A stretch of 64,000 nucleotides of DNA, taken from Phocoena phocoena. Its lineage: Eukaryota; Chordata; Mammalia; Artiodactyla; Phocoenidae. Position numbers and translations under genes: made by a program. The notes beneath the pieces were generated by a model. That model did not search any database. It saw only the letters and a list, made by a program, of their open reading frames with translations, and was not told where the DNA came from. Position 1 is the first letter of the stretch. Each line of letters begins with the position of its first letter. This document shows positions 20,516-34,040 of this stretch, piece by piece. The stretch is taken from assembly GCF_963924675.1 (NCBI RefSeq), contig NC_089224.1, positions 42,079,158 to 42,143,157 of the forward strand, read 5' to 3'.

Positions 20516-20902
20516 GGGAAAAAAATGTCATGAAGAACCTAGGGGTAAGATAGGAATAAAGACGCAGACCTACTGGAGAACGGACTTAAGGATATGGGGA
20601 GGGGGAAGGGTGAGTTTTGACAGGGCGAGAGAGAGTCATGGACATATACACACTAACAAACGTAGTAAGGTAGATAGCTGGGGGGAAGCAGCCGCAAGGC
20701 ACAGGGATATTAGCTCGGTGCTTTGTGACAGCCTGGAAGGGTGGGATGGGGAGAGTGGGAGGGAGGGAGACGCAAGAGGGAAGACATATGGGAACATATG
20801 TATATGTATAGCTGATTCACTTTGTTGTAAAGCAGAAACTAACACACCATTGTAAAGCAATTATACCCCAATAAAGATGTTTAAAAAAAAAAAAAAAAAA
20901 AA
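20516..20902 (+). other. L1 3' UTR with G-rich tracts, AATAAA and poly(A)
   Basis: 20594-20612 and 20739-20772 are purine tracts with several GGG/GGGG runs able in principle to form G-quadruplexes, a known feature of mammalian L1 3' UTRs. The polyadenylation signal AATAAA is at 20870-20875, followed within ten bases by ~24 A residues that run into the target duplication. Confidence 0.85.
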
Positions 20903-21720
20903 AAAAGTGGACATAGAGAAAATCCAGGTCATTCATAAATAAACAACAATTAGAAAGACAACAGTTTTTTTGGTATCAACAAATGATACCAAAAGAAAGT
21001 GGAAAACATTACCAAGGTGTTGTGAAAAGTAAATGTTAACTTAGAATTGTGTACCTACTAAAACTACTCTTCAAAAATGTAGAAATTTGCTAGATTCCCT
21101 AATTACGAAGTTTGAAAATACCAGATATTAAAGGAATGTACATCAGTGAGAATGTACTGACTGGGGGTGAATTGTACAATTTCTCGGGAAAATCTTAGTA
21201 TTACCTTATAATATTAAATACATATCGATTGATCCAACATTTCTACATACACACAAAAAAATTAAGATAAAAATATGTATAGCAGCACTACACATTAAAA
21301 AACAAAATAAAACTAAAAACATTCTAATAACTTACCACAAGAAAATGGATAAGGAAATTGTGATGTGTCACAATAGACTACTGCACAAGAATGAAATGAC
21401 TGAACTCCAGCTATACACCACAAGACAAAGAAAACATTGAAATATAATATTGAGAGAAAACTGAAGTGCCAGAAAACTACATAATTTGAAATCATTTTTG
21501 TAAAGTTTTCAAACAGAAAACATCCCAAATTATATTGCTTATGCTAACATATATGCATGCTAAAATTAAAACAAAAACAAGAACAACAAAAAAAGAAAGT
21601 AAAAATACACAATACAATATACTTGTTCCCTCTAGAGGGGAAACAAGCAGATAGCACAGGAGAATAGAATCATGACCCAAGTTATAAATGATATTCTCAT
21701 TCTTGGACTGCATATGGGGT
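20903..21720 (+). mobile_element. Ancient L1/HAL1-like element, right half
   Basis: After the duplicated target, text resumes as the ORF1 C-terminal part of an old L1 (GAAAGACAACAG, 'TTAACTTAGAATTGTGTACCTACTAAAA', CTTCAAAAATG at 21072). From ~21250 it resembles the ORF2/3' end of old elements (AGCAGCACTACACATTA, AAATGGATAAGGAAATTGTG, CAAGAATGAAATGACTG, ACTCCAGCTATACACCACAAGAC). Passing from ORF1 directly to an ORF2 tail, with no reverse transcriptase region, would fit HAL1 ('half-L1'), but an internal deletion cannot be excluded. Confidence 0.55.
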
Positions 21721-23160
21721 CAATGAGTCTTCATTTAATTGTTAATCAAAGCTATAAAATTAAAATATAATACATTTTAGCTAAATAAATATGTATATAA
21801 ATATTTGAATTTAATTCTCTATTTTTTTATTTACTCTGAAGTAATTATCCTTTCCAGGATAATTTCTTAAAGAAATGTATTTGGCATGATTTTTATGAAC
21901 CAAATTTTGTAGTTAATTCAACTGCTCACTATCATTCTTAGATTCCCTAGAAAAACGTTAAAGTTTTTCTTTCTTGATGTTTTATCATTGGATAACAATG
22001 GTTCCCTGGTACCGAGTCATAAATTCTAAGGGCATACTAAGGAATTTACCCTAGGTAATCATTAAGTACATTTAATTAGATAATTATTTCTAGACAAAAT
22101 GGATGTGCCACTTAAATGCACATTCAATGTATGTGGCCCACTGCTGGTATCTGTATTACCCAAGTGAGCTAAATGGAGACATGTGGAATTCTCAAGGATC
22201 CACTTGAAATTTGTTCCCTTAAAGTATAGCTTGTATTTTTTGGAATAAGGGTTATTTATTTTCTCATACAAAACTATGAAATAGTTTAGTATTCACTAAC
22301 ACCATTATTTCTTAATAAGCTAGGCTATGGTGACAGAGCACTTTAAAAGTCAGTTCTAGATGATTTTAGGTGATGATATAAAATTAAAATCATTTTCTAA
22401 TCCTGGCTTAAAGCTGAGATTGGATCCAGACCTGAGAAACTATTTCCTTGTTACTGTCTTGGGCCCCAGTTGGATCTCAGTGACCTTCCAGAAAAGAAGG
22501 TATTTACTATATTGAATGTATAGACTCTTCATTTTAACATTCTATGAGGATAAAAAGAATAGGAATAAATTAGAGATAAGACTTTATAATTAATTCATTG
22601 ATATAACTAAAGTCAAATACTCCTGCTTCTGTAGAATACCTCATAGTTTTATTTCTCTATGGCAATTCCTTTCTTAGTGTTAGAAAGTGAATAGTGATAT
22701 CTGCATAGCACAGTGTTTCTCTATAACTATGAGGCTAGGTGAGTCAAATGATAGCACATAAGAAGGGGTAAAACTTCCAGAAGTCCTCATATGTGTATGT
22801 GAAGGCATACAGGTACTCCAGTGACCACAAATCTGGGGAATGAGTAATGGCAAGGGTGGGTCAGAGAGGGGGTGTAAGGGATACACATAGAGTATATGAA
22901 CTATTTTGAACCTATTAATCTGTGCACAAAACAACATACCAATTCACTTTTCAGTTTTTAAATGTTTTACACAGTTGTTGTACTGTAGATATCAATGTTA
23001 TCTGGGTCTACACTGGGTAACAGAAAAACAATAACTTACCTACCTTCTCAATGGGAAGCAGCATCCTTGCCTTGGCTTTTCCACCAAATATATATTTAAT
23101 AGAATCCACACAATGGCTAACAGGTCCCACCTCTAACTTTACCTTGAGTAGACATCACTG
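21721..23160. other. Unrecognised AT-rich sequence
   Basis: No gene, repeat family or obvious regulatory structure was recognised. Open frames at 22062-22271 and 22680-22937 (both minus) are short and unsupported. Confidence 0.45.
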
Positions 23161-23164
23161 GAGC

Positions 23165-23310
23165 ATGTGGACATCATTTTTATCATCTATAAAATGGGTA
23201 ATAAAATATCTGCCCTGCCAACATAACTGGATTGTGATGTGAGGTTTTAAGTGAACTACTCAATACAATATAAAGCATGGTATGGCATAACTTATGATTA
23301 CTACTGTATG
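23165..23310 (+). mobile_element. MIR SINE remnant
   Basis: The order 'TTTTTATCATCTATAAAATGGGTAATAAAATATCTGCCCTGCC' then 'TTGTGATGTGAGG-TTTTAAGTGA' and 'AAAGCATGGTATGGCA' follows the 3' half of MIR. It is diverged. Confidence 0.6.
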
Positions 23311-23794
23311 AATATCACTTGGGGACTGAGACAAAACACTTTCTTTGATAACAAGATAGTACATATATTTGTAGATGGCAGCCTTCTTCATATCTGAACT
23401 CAAGACATGGTAAACATGCTAGGTTAGGTCCCATTATACCTAGAACATGGGAAAGATGTGAATGATCATCATTTGGGTAGGAATCTACAAGGTCACATTA
23501 AAAGGCTACTTCAGTAATAGTTCAAAACTATAGATAGACTGTCTCCCAGATATCTTCAATTCCTGTAAATAAAAAAGGAACTCCATGGCTAGAACCTCAA
23601 CAAGTTTGATTGAGCAATTATTCTCTTGGGCAAAAATGCTATTACAGGTGAGAAAGAAACCTTTAGCTGTTGACTACTGGATTGATTTATGCCAAACTAT
23701 AGAGTGATATAAATAAGCCAGTGCGGTGATTCTCCATAAATGATACATATTACCTTGACATGTTGCGAAGAAATTGGTATGCAGTCCTGTGCCA

Positions 23795-23995
23795 GTACAG
23801 CATACGGGCTCTGGAGTCAGAAACAATCTGGGTTCAAATCTGCTACTCACCTCTTAACAGTATTGGGGTTTGGGGCCAGGTGCTCAAACTCTGTCTTCTT
23901 TATGGTCTCCATCCATCAAGGTGGAAGTAATAACCATGCTACCTCTTTAGGTTGCTGCGAGGATAAATAAGAAAATATAAGTAAAGTAATTAATT
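23795..23995 (+). mobile_element. MIR SINE remnant
   Basis: 'GGCTCTGGAGTCAGAAACAATCTGGGTTCAAATCTGCTACTCACC' is the MIR core and tRNA-derived B-box region, followed by a decayed tail with GGTTGCTGCGAGGATAAATAAG. Orientation is plus. Confidence 0.75.
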
Positions 23996-24017
23996 AGGTG
24001 CTTCGAATATTGCAGTT

Positions 24018-24207
24018 TAATGATAATGAGCACAGGATTTGGAGCCAGATGGCCTCTGTTTGAATCTTGGCATTGGAGCTTGCCAGATGTGTGGTCCTTG
24101 GCAATTTGCTTAAACACTCTTTGGCTCAATTTCTTAAATTATAAAAATAGCAAGGGTAACGATTGTACGTACTTCATGAAGATTAAGCTAATTACTATTT
24201 TAAAGTG
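24018..24207 (+). mobile_element. MIR SINE, left part (split by a younger SINE)
   Basis: 'GAGCACAGGATTTGGAGCCAGATGGCCTCTGTTTGAATCTTGG' continues through 'CTTGGCAATTTGCTTAAACACTCTTTGGCTCAATTTCTTAAATTAT' to TATTTTAAAGTG, where a CHR-type SINE interrupts it. The MIR resumes at 24583. Confidence 0.8.
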
Positions 24208-24570
24208 GGGACTTCACTGGTAGTGCAGTGGTTAAGAATCTGCCTGCCAATGCAGGGGACACGGGTTTGAGCCCTGGTCCAGGAAGATCCCACATGCCGC
24301 GGAGCAACTAAGCCCATGCACCACAACTACTGAGCCTGCACTCTAGAGCCTGCAAGCCACAACTACTGAGCCCACGTGCCACAACTACTGAAGCCCACAC
24401 ACCTAGAGCCCGTGCTCCACAACGAGAGAAGCCACTGCAATGAGAAGCCCATGCACCGCAATGAGTAGCCCCCACTTGCTGCAACTAGAGAAAGCCCGTG
24501 TGCAGCAACAAAGACCCAATGCAGCCAAAAATAAATTATATACATAAAAAAATTGAGTTAAAAAAATACA
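24208..24570 (+). mobile_element. CHR-2/Bov-tA-like long SINE inside a MIR
   Basis: Starts GGGACTTCACTGGTAGTGC with tRNA-like A and B boxes (TAGTGCAGTGG; GGTTTGAGCC). It then has the longer body with repeated 'CACAACTACTGAGCC' units, 'GCAACTAGAGAAAGCCCGTG' and 'AACAAAGACCCAATGCAGCC', and an A-rich tail. It is flanked by a perfect 12-bp target duplication, TATTTTAAAGTG, at 24196-24207 and 24571-24582. Minus-strand frames at 24363-24678 are shadows. Confidence 0.94.
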
Positions 24571-24582
24571 TATTTTAAAGTG

Positions 24583-24650
24583 TTTAAAACAGTACCTAGC
24601 ACTATAGCACATAGTAAGTGCTGTAAGTTTTTTTTTAAATAAGATGAAAA
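24583..24650 (+). mobile_element. MIR SINE, right part
   Basis: 'TTTAAAACAGTACCTAGCACTATAGCACATAGTAAGTGCTGTAAG' is the MIR 3' portion (AGCAC-AGTGCCTGGCACATAGTAAGTGCT). It completes the copy begun at 24018. Confidence 0.8.
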
Positions 24651-25252
24651 TGCAATTAACAATTCTTACTATTAGCAAAACCAGATTAATATATTTTTTA
24701 ATATTTTCCCTAGTTCTTAGGGCTAGGTTGCTTTACGTATGGTATAGCTCCTACTCAGAAAATCAAATTGTTCAGGTAATATTCTCTGAGAAATAAAGGG
24801 AAGAAGTTTCCACAAAGCTGAAACCAAAGGCTATGGTCTAGCTGTGAATACTCGCAGCTGGCTCTCCTTAAAAGGTTAGAGGATTAGAATGTTAATAATT
24901 TTGTATTTCTTAAGCAAATATGTTCAAACATGCAACAAGCAGCTGTTCCCATGGAAAAATGAGCCAGTGACAAGTTTCATCATTTAAAAGGAAAGCTATT
25001 TTTGAACAAATGAGAGCACAAAAAAAAGTGCTATTTTTGAAATGCTTTTTAATAACAGAAAACATAAATATTTTTTGCAGCTCTTTAATTCAGAAAACAG
25101 CTTGCATAATGCTTTTGAACTTGAACAGAGTAGATAAAAGCTTATCCCAAATCCTAGAACTACAAATTCTTAGGAAATTCTAAGAAAAAAGTTTATAGTT
25201 TGTGTCATGGTTGAAGCTGAGGTCAATATATACATAGGAAAAACTTTGGATA
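24651..25252. other. Unrecognised sequence
   Basis: No gene or repeat was recognised; moderately AT-rich single-copy-looking DNA. Confidence 0.45.
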
Positions 25253-25260
25253 ACTTAAAA

Positions 25261-25481
25261 CAGTGTTTCTTAATCTTTTCATTATCGCCCCCTTAAATAG
25301 CTTTTTCAGACGGTTTTTCTAATTGCCTCTCACATGTAATTTTGATACCATAAATACAATATATATATGTTTATGTACTGTATGTATACTTGTGACTTAA
25401 ACATAAAAAGAGTTTTTCACCCCAGGAACCAATTTTCTTCTCAATGGGAGCAATATCACCCACCTCCTTTGAGAATTCATG
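25261..25481. mobile_element. hAT-like non-autonomous DNA transposon (MER type)
   Basis: The 221-bp segment starts CAGTGTTTCTTAA and ends TTTGAGAATTCATG, decayed forms of hAT/Charlie inverted ends (CAGTGGTTCTCAA). The flanking 8-mers ACTTAAAA (25253-25260) and GCTTAAAG (25482-25489) agree at 6 of 8 positions, the right length for a hAT target duplication. The exact family is not recognised. Confidence 0.55.
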
Positions 25482-25794
25482 GCTTAAAGTAATAACTTGC
25501 AAAGGAAGTGTCTTTGTTTCTGGCCTTCGTATGGACCAGAGTGTCATTAGCTTCTTATAACTGTCTTCACCAGGTTCCTTGGTTAACATTGTTCCTGTTT
25601 TGTTTACTTGTTTGGTTTGTTTTATTTTGCTTGGTTTTATTTATTTAGTATCAAGAAACCTATTTTAGACTTTCTAGCTGCAAGTCTAGGAAGTCTATGT
25701 TTAATTGAGCATGGGCAAAGGTTTTTAATGTGCTAAAACAAATTCTTTATTATACTTTCCATAATTTTCTGTTCAACTGTCATATAAAAGAGGC

Positions 25795-25965
25795 ATAAGT
25801 AATGGGGAGATTATATAACCTCTCTATGCCTCAGTATCTGTAAGTGAGGACAGTAATAATACCTACTTCTAGGGGTTGCAAAGCTAAAATGAGTTAATAT
25901 GAATATGTTTTTAGAACAGTGTCTGGTAAACAGTAAGCAGTACATCTTCTTATTTTTATTTTTCA
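25795..25965 (+). mobile_element. MIR SINE remnant
   Basis: 'ATATAACCTCTCTATGCCTCAGTATCTGTAAGTGAGGACAGTAATAATACCTACTTCTAGGGGTTGCAAAGCTAAAATGAGTTAATATG', then 'AGAACAGTGTCTGGTAAACAGTAAGCAG', follows the MIR consensus order closely. Confidence 0.85.
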
Positions 25966-27695
25966 TTAAAACGAGCTTAAGACCTTAAATTACTTTACCT
26001 TATAAAGATACAGGTTTAGGTTATGAAATCAAGTAGAAAGAGTAGTGTCAAGACACAGAAGGGTTGAGGCAAAAAAAAAAAAATGCTGGGAACTAAGTCC
26101 TCTGTCAGGTGCTACATGTCTCTTTCATGTCTGATTCATTCTTCGTACACAGGTTATTTCCTCTATTCTCACAACTGGTTCTCCACTCTAAAGTTTACAT
26201 GATCCTATATCTATCATTTCAAATCCAATTTCAAATTTCTTTCAGGGAGTGTCTGATTGGCTCAGCTGTCCTTCCCTTATCCAAACTTCTGTGGTCAGTG
26301 ATGTTGGGACAAGTATAGCAGACTTGGTAGAGAAACACAGATTTTGAGGATGAGTGACAATTATGAAATAGAAAGGATTCCTTGGAGTGGACAAATATGC
26401 AAAAGTTGTCTATCTCCATTGGGTAAGAGACAACAGCACTGAATCATTATTTATGAGGTGTTAACTTCAAATTCTTACATATATTAATATTCCCAAATAT
26501 AAAGGAAATTGATAATGACAAACGAAATTGAAATATACTAACACAAGCAGTTGGAATATTTACAAGGACAACATATCACATTGGCAAGACTAACAGTTTG
26601 ACTACACAATGCCCCAGATATCAGAAAGGAATAAACTCTCTTTTATGTAAGGCAGCTGAATAATAAAAAATATCAGAAGTGTGATAAAATGTTTGTTTAC
26701 ACATATTAAAAAATTTCTCCATGCTCAGTTAAATATAAAATAAAATGAGACCCTCAAATGTCATAGCTCTCTTCAAATATCATGATCTTAATTTACTTGG
26801 GTTGCTGGAAAGAAGTGAGCTGTATGCGCTTCTCTACCTTCTTTACTTTTGAAATATCCTGTATAAAATATCTACTGTGAAAATAATTTTAAGAAAAATG
26901 TGACAGAATTCTACTTGATATTTTGCATCAATTAAACATGTTTACTCTTGCTGTGTTGAAAAAATTTTACACTGTGTAAGAATAACAGCATACTGTGAAA
27001 GTTCAAAATGGTAATATCTCAGAAACATATTGCGTGATAGTGTTTAAAAATAGTCCCCCAAAATGGAAGTGCTTGAAAATAAAATCTTGAGAAAACATTG
27101 CTTCTCTTATTCAGACACACTGGACATTAAGCAACAGGATAGAGAAAATGTATTTAACATCACAACAAAATCAAAGATCGCAATCCTATTTTGTGGCATT
27201 CCAGATAGCTCAAACCCTACTGAGAACAGACTATATAGTATATGTTCATGGGAAGATTATATGGGCTTCAACCACCCTAACTGTCACACTAGTCTAGTGT
27301 ACTATCACAGTACTTCAAATGAGAGAGAGAGAAAGGATTTTTTTACACTATACATCTAGTGAAATTTATCTGATTCCAGTTGAGATTAAGTTGAGGGTAG
27401 AATTCCATGGAAAGATTTTCTGCTTAGAATAACATTGCCATGATATAAGAAAGCAAGGTGATTCAATTGTCAACACAAGAATATTTATTCAATATATTAT
27501 AGGTATCATTAGAAAAACTGGATTACAAAAAATATAAATAATATAAACTCCATTAAAACCTTTCCCCCAAAATACTCATGAAAATATTTATAACCAAAAT
27601 CAGGTCACTATAGTCTACATCATTTTGTATTAAAGATAATTAAGAAAACTATTCATTTTGAGAGTTATTTGTTTTAAATACAAACTTTGAGAAGC
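25966..27695. other. Unrecognised sequence
   Basis: No recognisable gene or family. A 98-codon frame at 27063-27359 starts with ATG in a good context (A at -3, G at +4), but the product resembles nothing I know and there is no promoter or splice support. A poly(A) run lies near 26072-26084. Confidence 0.4.
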
Positions 27696-27757
27696 AAGAA
27701 GAACTACAATCCTGCAGCCTGTGGAACAAAAACTACATTCACAGAAAGATAGACAAC

Positions 27758-28662
27758 ATGAAAAGGCAGAGGGCTATGTACCAGATGAAGGAACAAGACA
27801 AAACCACAGAAAAACAACTAAATGAAGTGGAGACAGGCAATCTTCCAGAAAAAGAATTCAGAATAATGATAGTGAAGATGATCCAGGACCTCGGAAAAAG
27901 ACTGGAGGCAAAGATTGAGAAGATGCAAGAAACATTTAACAAAGACCTAGAAGAATTAAAGAACAAGCAAACAGAGATGAACAGTACAATAAGCGAAATG
28001 AAAAATACACTAGAAGGAATCAATAGCAGAATAACTGACACAGAAGAATGGATAAATGACCTGGAAGACAGAATGGTGGAATTCACTGCTGCAGAACAGA
28101 ATAAAGAAAAAAGAATGAAAAGAAATGAAGACAGCATAAGAGACCTCTGGGACAATATTAAACACAACAACATTTGCATTATAGGGGTCCCAGAAGGAGA
28201 AGAGAGAGAGAAAGGACCAGAGAAATTTCTGAAGAGATTATAGTCGAAAACTTCCCTAACATGGGAAAGGAAATAGCCACCCAAGTCCAGGAAGTGCAGA
28301 GAGTCCCATACAGGATAAACCCAAGGAGAAACATGCCAAGACACATAGTAATCAAATTGGCAAAAATTAAAGACAAAGAAAAATTATTGACAGCAGCAAG
28401 GGAAAAATGACAAATAAAACACAAGGGAACTCCCATAAGGTTAACAACTGAGTTCTCAGCAGAAAGTCTACAAGCCAGAAGGGAGTGGCATGATATACTT
28501 AAAGTGATGAAAGGGAAGAACCTATAACCAAGATTACTCTACCCAGCAAGGATCTCATTCAGATTCGACGGAGAAATCAAAAGCTTTACATACAAGCAAA
28601 AGCTAAGAGAATTCAGCACCACCAAACCAGCTCTACAACAAATGCTAAAGGAACTTCTCTAA
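27758..28662 (+). pseudogene. L1 ORF1: L1 ORF1, frameshifted
   Basis: Co-linear with ORF1 at 15745-16638 (start MKRQRAMYQMKEQDK, end LKELL). The first frame is open to ~28243; around 28225-28235 a frameshift moves the RRM/C-terminal region to another frame. There are further stops, such as TGA at 28408-28410 and TAA in the block near 28527. The coiled coil is still recognisable (…NKDLEELKNKQTEMN…). The 201-codon minus-strand frame at 27739-28344 is its antisense shadow. Confidence 0.9.
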
Positions 28663-28720
28663 CTGGGAAACACAAGAGAATTAAAGGACCTACAAAAACA
28701 AACCCAAAACAATTAAGAAA

Positions 28721-32530
<3,810 letters not shown>

Positions 32531-32754
32531 AAAATAGTACAGATGAACCGGTTTGCAGGGCAGAAATTGTGACACAGAAGTAGAAAACAAACGTTTGGAC
32601 ACCAAGGGGGGAAAGCGGCGTGGGGTGGTGGCGGTAGTGTGATGAATTGAGAGACTGGGATTAACATGTATATACTGATGTGTATAAAATGGATGACTGT
32701 AAGAACCTGCTGTATAAAAAAATAAATTAAATTAAATTAAAATTAAAAAGATCC

Positions 32755-32900
32755 CCATAAATATAAAAATGGGCAAACACTTGAACAGATACTTTCCAGA
32801 AGATGGTATATGTATGAGTCATAAGTACATGAAAAACTGTTCAGTGTCATTAGTTAACAGGGAAATGCAAAAAATTAAAAATTTAAAAAATACATAAATA
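32755..32900 (+). mobile_element. Ancient L1 ORF2 fragment
   Basis: 'AAAAATGGGCAAACACTTGAACAGATACTTTCCAGAAGA', 'GTACATGAAAAACTGTTCAGTGTCATTAG' and 'GGGAAATGCAAAAA' follow the ORF2 3' region seen at 19905-20010, with many changes. It is older than the copy to its left. Confidence 0.65.
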
Positions 32901-33821
32901 AAAACAAAGTAATTTTGTCCAGGTGGGGATATTGTGTTCTTTTTTTTTCTTTACAATTAACATGTTAAAGTTCCTTTAGACTGGTATCTCATGTTCTTAA
33001 ACGGTTTTTCTATGTTTGTTTAAATAAAGTGTTTTTTTGACAACTTTTACACCCTGATTCTTTAGTCATCCAAAAAATACCTTTAAAATATGAAATAAAT
33101 TGCTTAAACAAAGTCCAGAGAAATAATTCAATAAAAATGGAAAAGTAAAACCTTGCTCATCTAAAAAAATTTCATTAACAAGAGGGATAGAAATGCAGCA
33201 TACTTTCTAGAAACATAGTATTTTACAGATAGACAATATTTCTTGCCATTATCTGATAAAATTCCTCATTTTATGTACGAGGAAACAATCTAGTGAAGTG
33301 CTTTTGCTCAAAAGTAGATAGTTATTAGACCGCCAAGGAACACAGATTTCTAATTACTTGAAGCAATGTTCTACTAAACACATTTAATCTTTCTTTCATT
33401 TCATACCAAATTTCATAGTACATGAAGATGACCTTCTTAAAATTTCACTTTAAATAAACATATTCCCATATTGTCTTATCCCTCAAACTACACATTTAAT
33501 ATCATGTCTTCCTTCTACTTTACCAAATAAAAGTGAAAAATTGGCAAGAAAGTAAAGCCAGTTTTCCTTTCTAACATGCTTCCAGTCACTGCTGGCCAAA
33601 AACTTTTTACATTTTCTAGAAATATTGGATTAGGCTTTGAAGTAAGACTTTTCTCAATTTTATCTGAAAAATAAAATGGATCCCTAATTAGCATGTGTGT
33701 TCCTGAGTGAAAACAAATCCCTTAAGAATACACATGCAGCAACTAAGAATGTTATGAATAAAATCCACATCATATCCCACCTTTCAAAGTATATACTTTG
33801 GTGTACAGTATGACACTCTAG
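32901..33821. other. Mostly unrecognised; probable antisense MIR
   Basis: 33240-33370 has a weak antisense-MIR order (CCTCATTTTATGTACGAGGAAAC, GTGAAGTGCTTTTGCTCAAAAG). The rest is AT-rich and unrecognised, with no gene. Confidence 0.4.
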
Positions 33822-33833
33822 CTGGGCTTTGTA

Positions 33834-34040
33834 CTTATTTTTTCTTTTTTGCAGTACATAGGCCTCTCACTGTTGTGGCCTCTCCCATTGTGGAGCACAG
33901 GCTCCCGATACGCAGGCTCAGTGGCCATGGCTCACGGGCCCAGCCGCTCCGTGGCATGTGGGATCTTCCCGGACCGGGGCACGAACCCGCGTCCCCTGCA
34001 TCGGCAGGCGGACTCCCAACCACTGCGCCACCAGGGAAGC
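33834..34040 (-). mobile_element. CHR-1-type SINE, minus strand
   Basis: The reverse complement starts GGCTTCCCTGGTGGC and carries GGTTCGTGCC, the CHR-1 body and an A-rich tail. It is flanked by the 12-bp direct repeat CTGGGCTTTGTA at 33822-33833 and 34041-34052. Open frames over it (33835-34178) are SINE shadows. Confidence 0.95.

Larger units (their letters stand above)
13222..20902 (+). mobile_element. L1: Full-length LINE-1 with two intact ORFs
   Basis: A complete non-LTR retrotransposon of ~7.7 kb: 5' UTR 13222-15744, ORF1 15745-16638, a 22-base spacer, ORF2 16661-20515, 3' UTR 20516-20880 and poly(A). The target-site duplication AAAAGTGGACATAG is perfect (13208-13221 and 20903-20916). 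The intact target duplication, long uninterrupted A tail, high CpG content of the 5' UTR and two undamaged reading frames all point to a recent insertion that may still be retrotransposition-competent. It sits within an older L1/HAL1-like copy, same orientation. Whether it is transcribed or mobile cannot be read from sequence. Confidence 0.97.

Noticed and set aside
13222..20902. A previously undescribed system combining the two ORFs and the 5' repeats
   Set aside because: All parts fit a standard mammalian L1; the novelty is limited to 5' UTR architecture and the ORF2 start, reported as separate findings.
27063..27359. 98-codon frame with a good start context
   Set aside because: No recognisable product, no promoter, splice or polyadenylation support, and bordered by ordinary AT-rich DNA; reported only within an unrecognised stretch.
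27739..28344. 201-codon minus-strand open frame
   Set aside because: It lies exactly opposite decayed L1 ORF1; the antisense of this A-rich coding region stays open by composition. The same applies to 15675-16148, 16257-16534, 17407-17838 and 18517-18888 opposite the intact L1.
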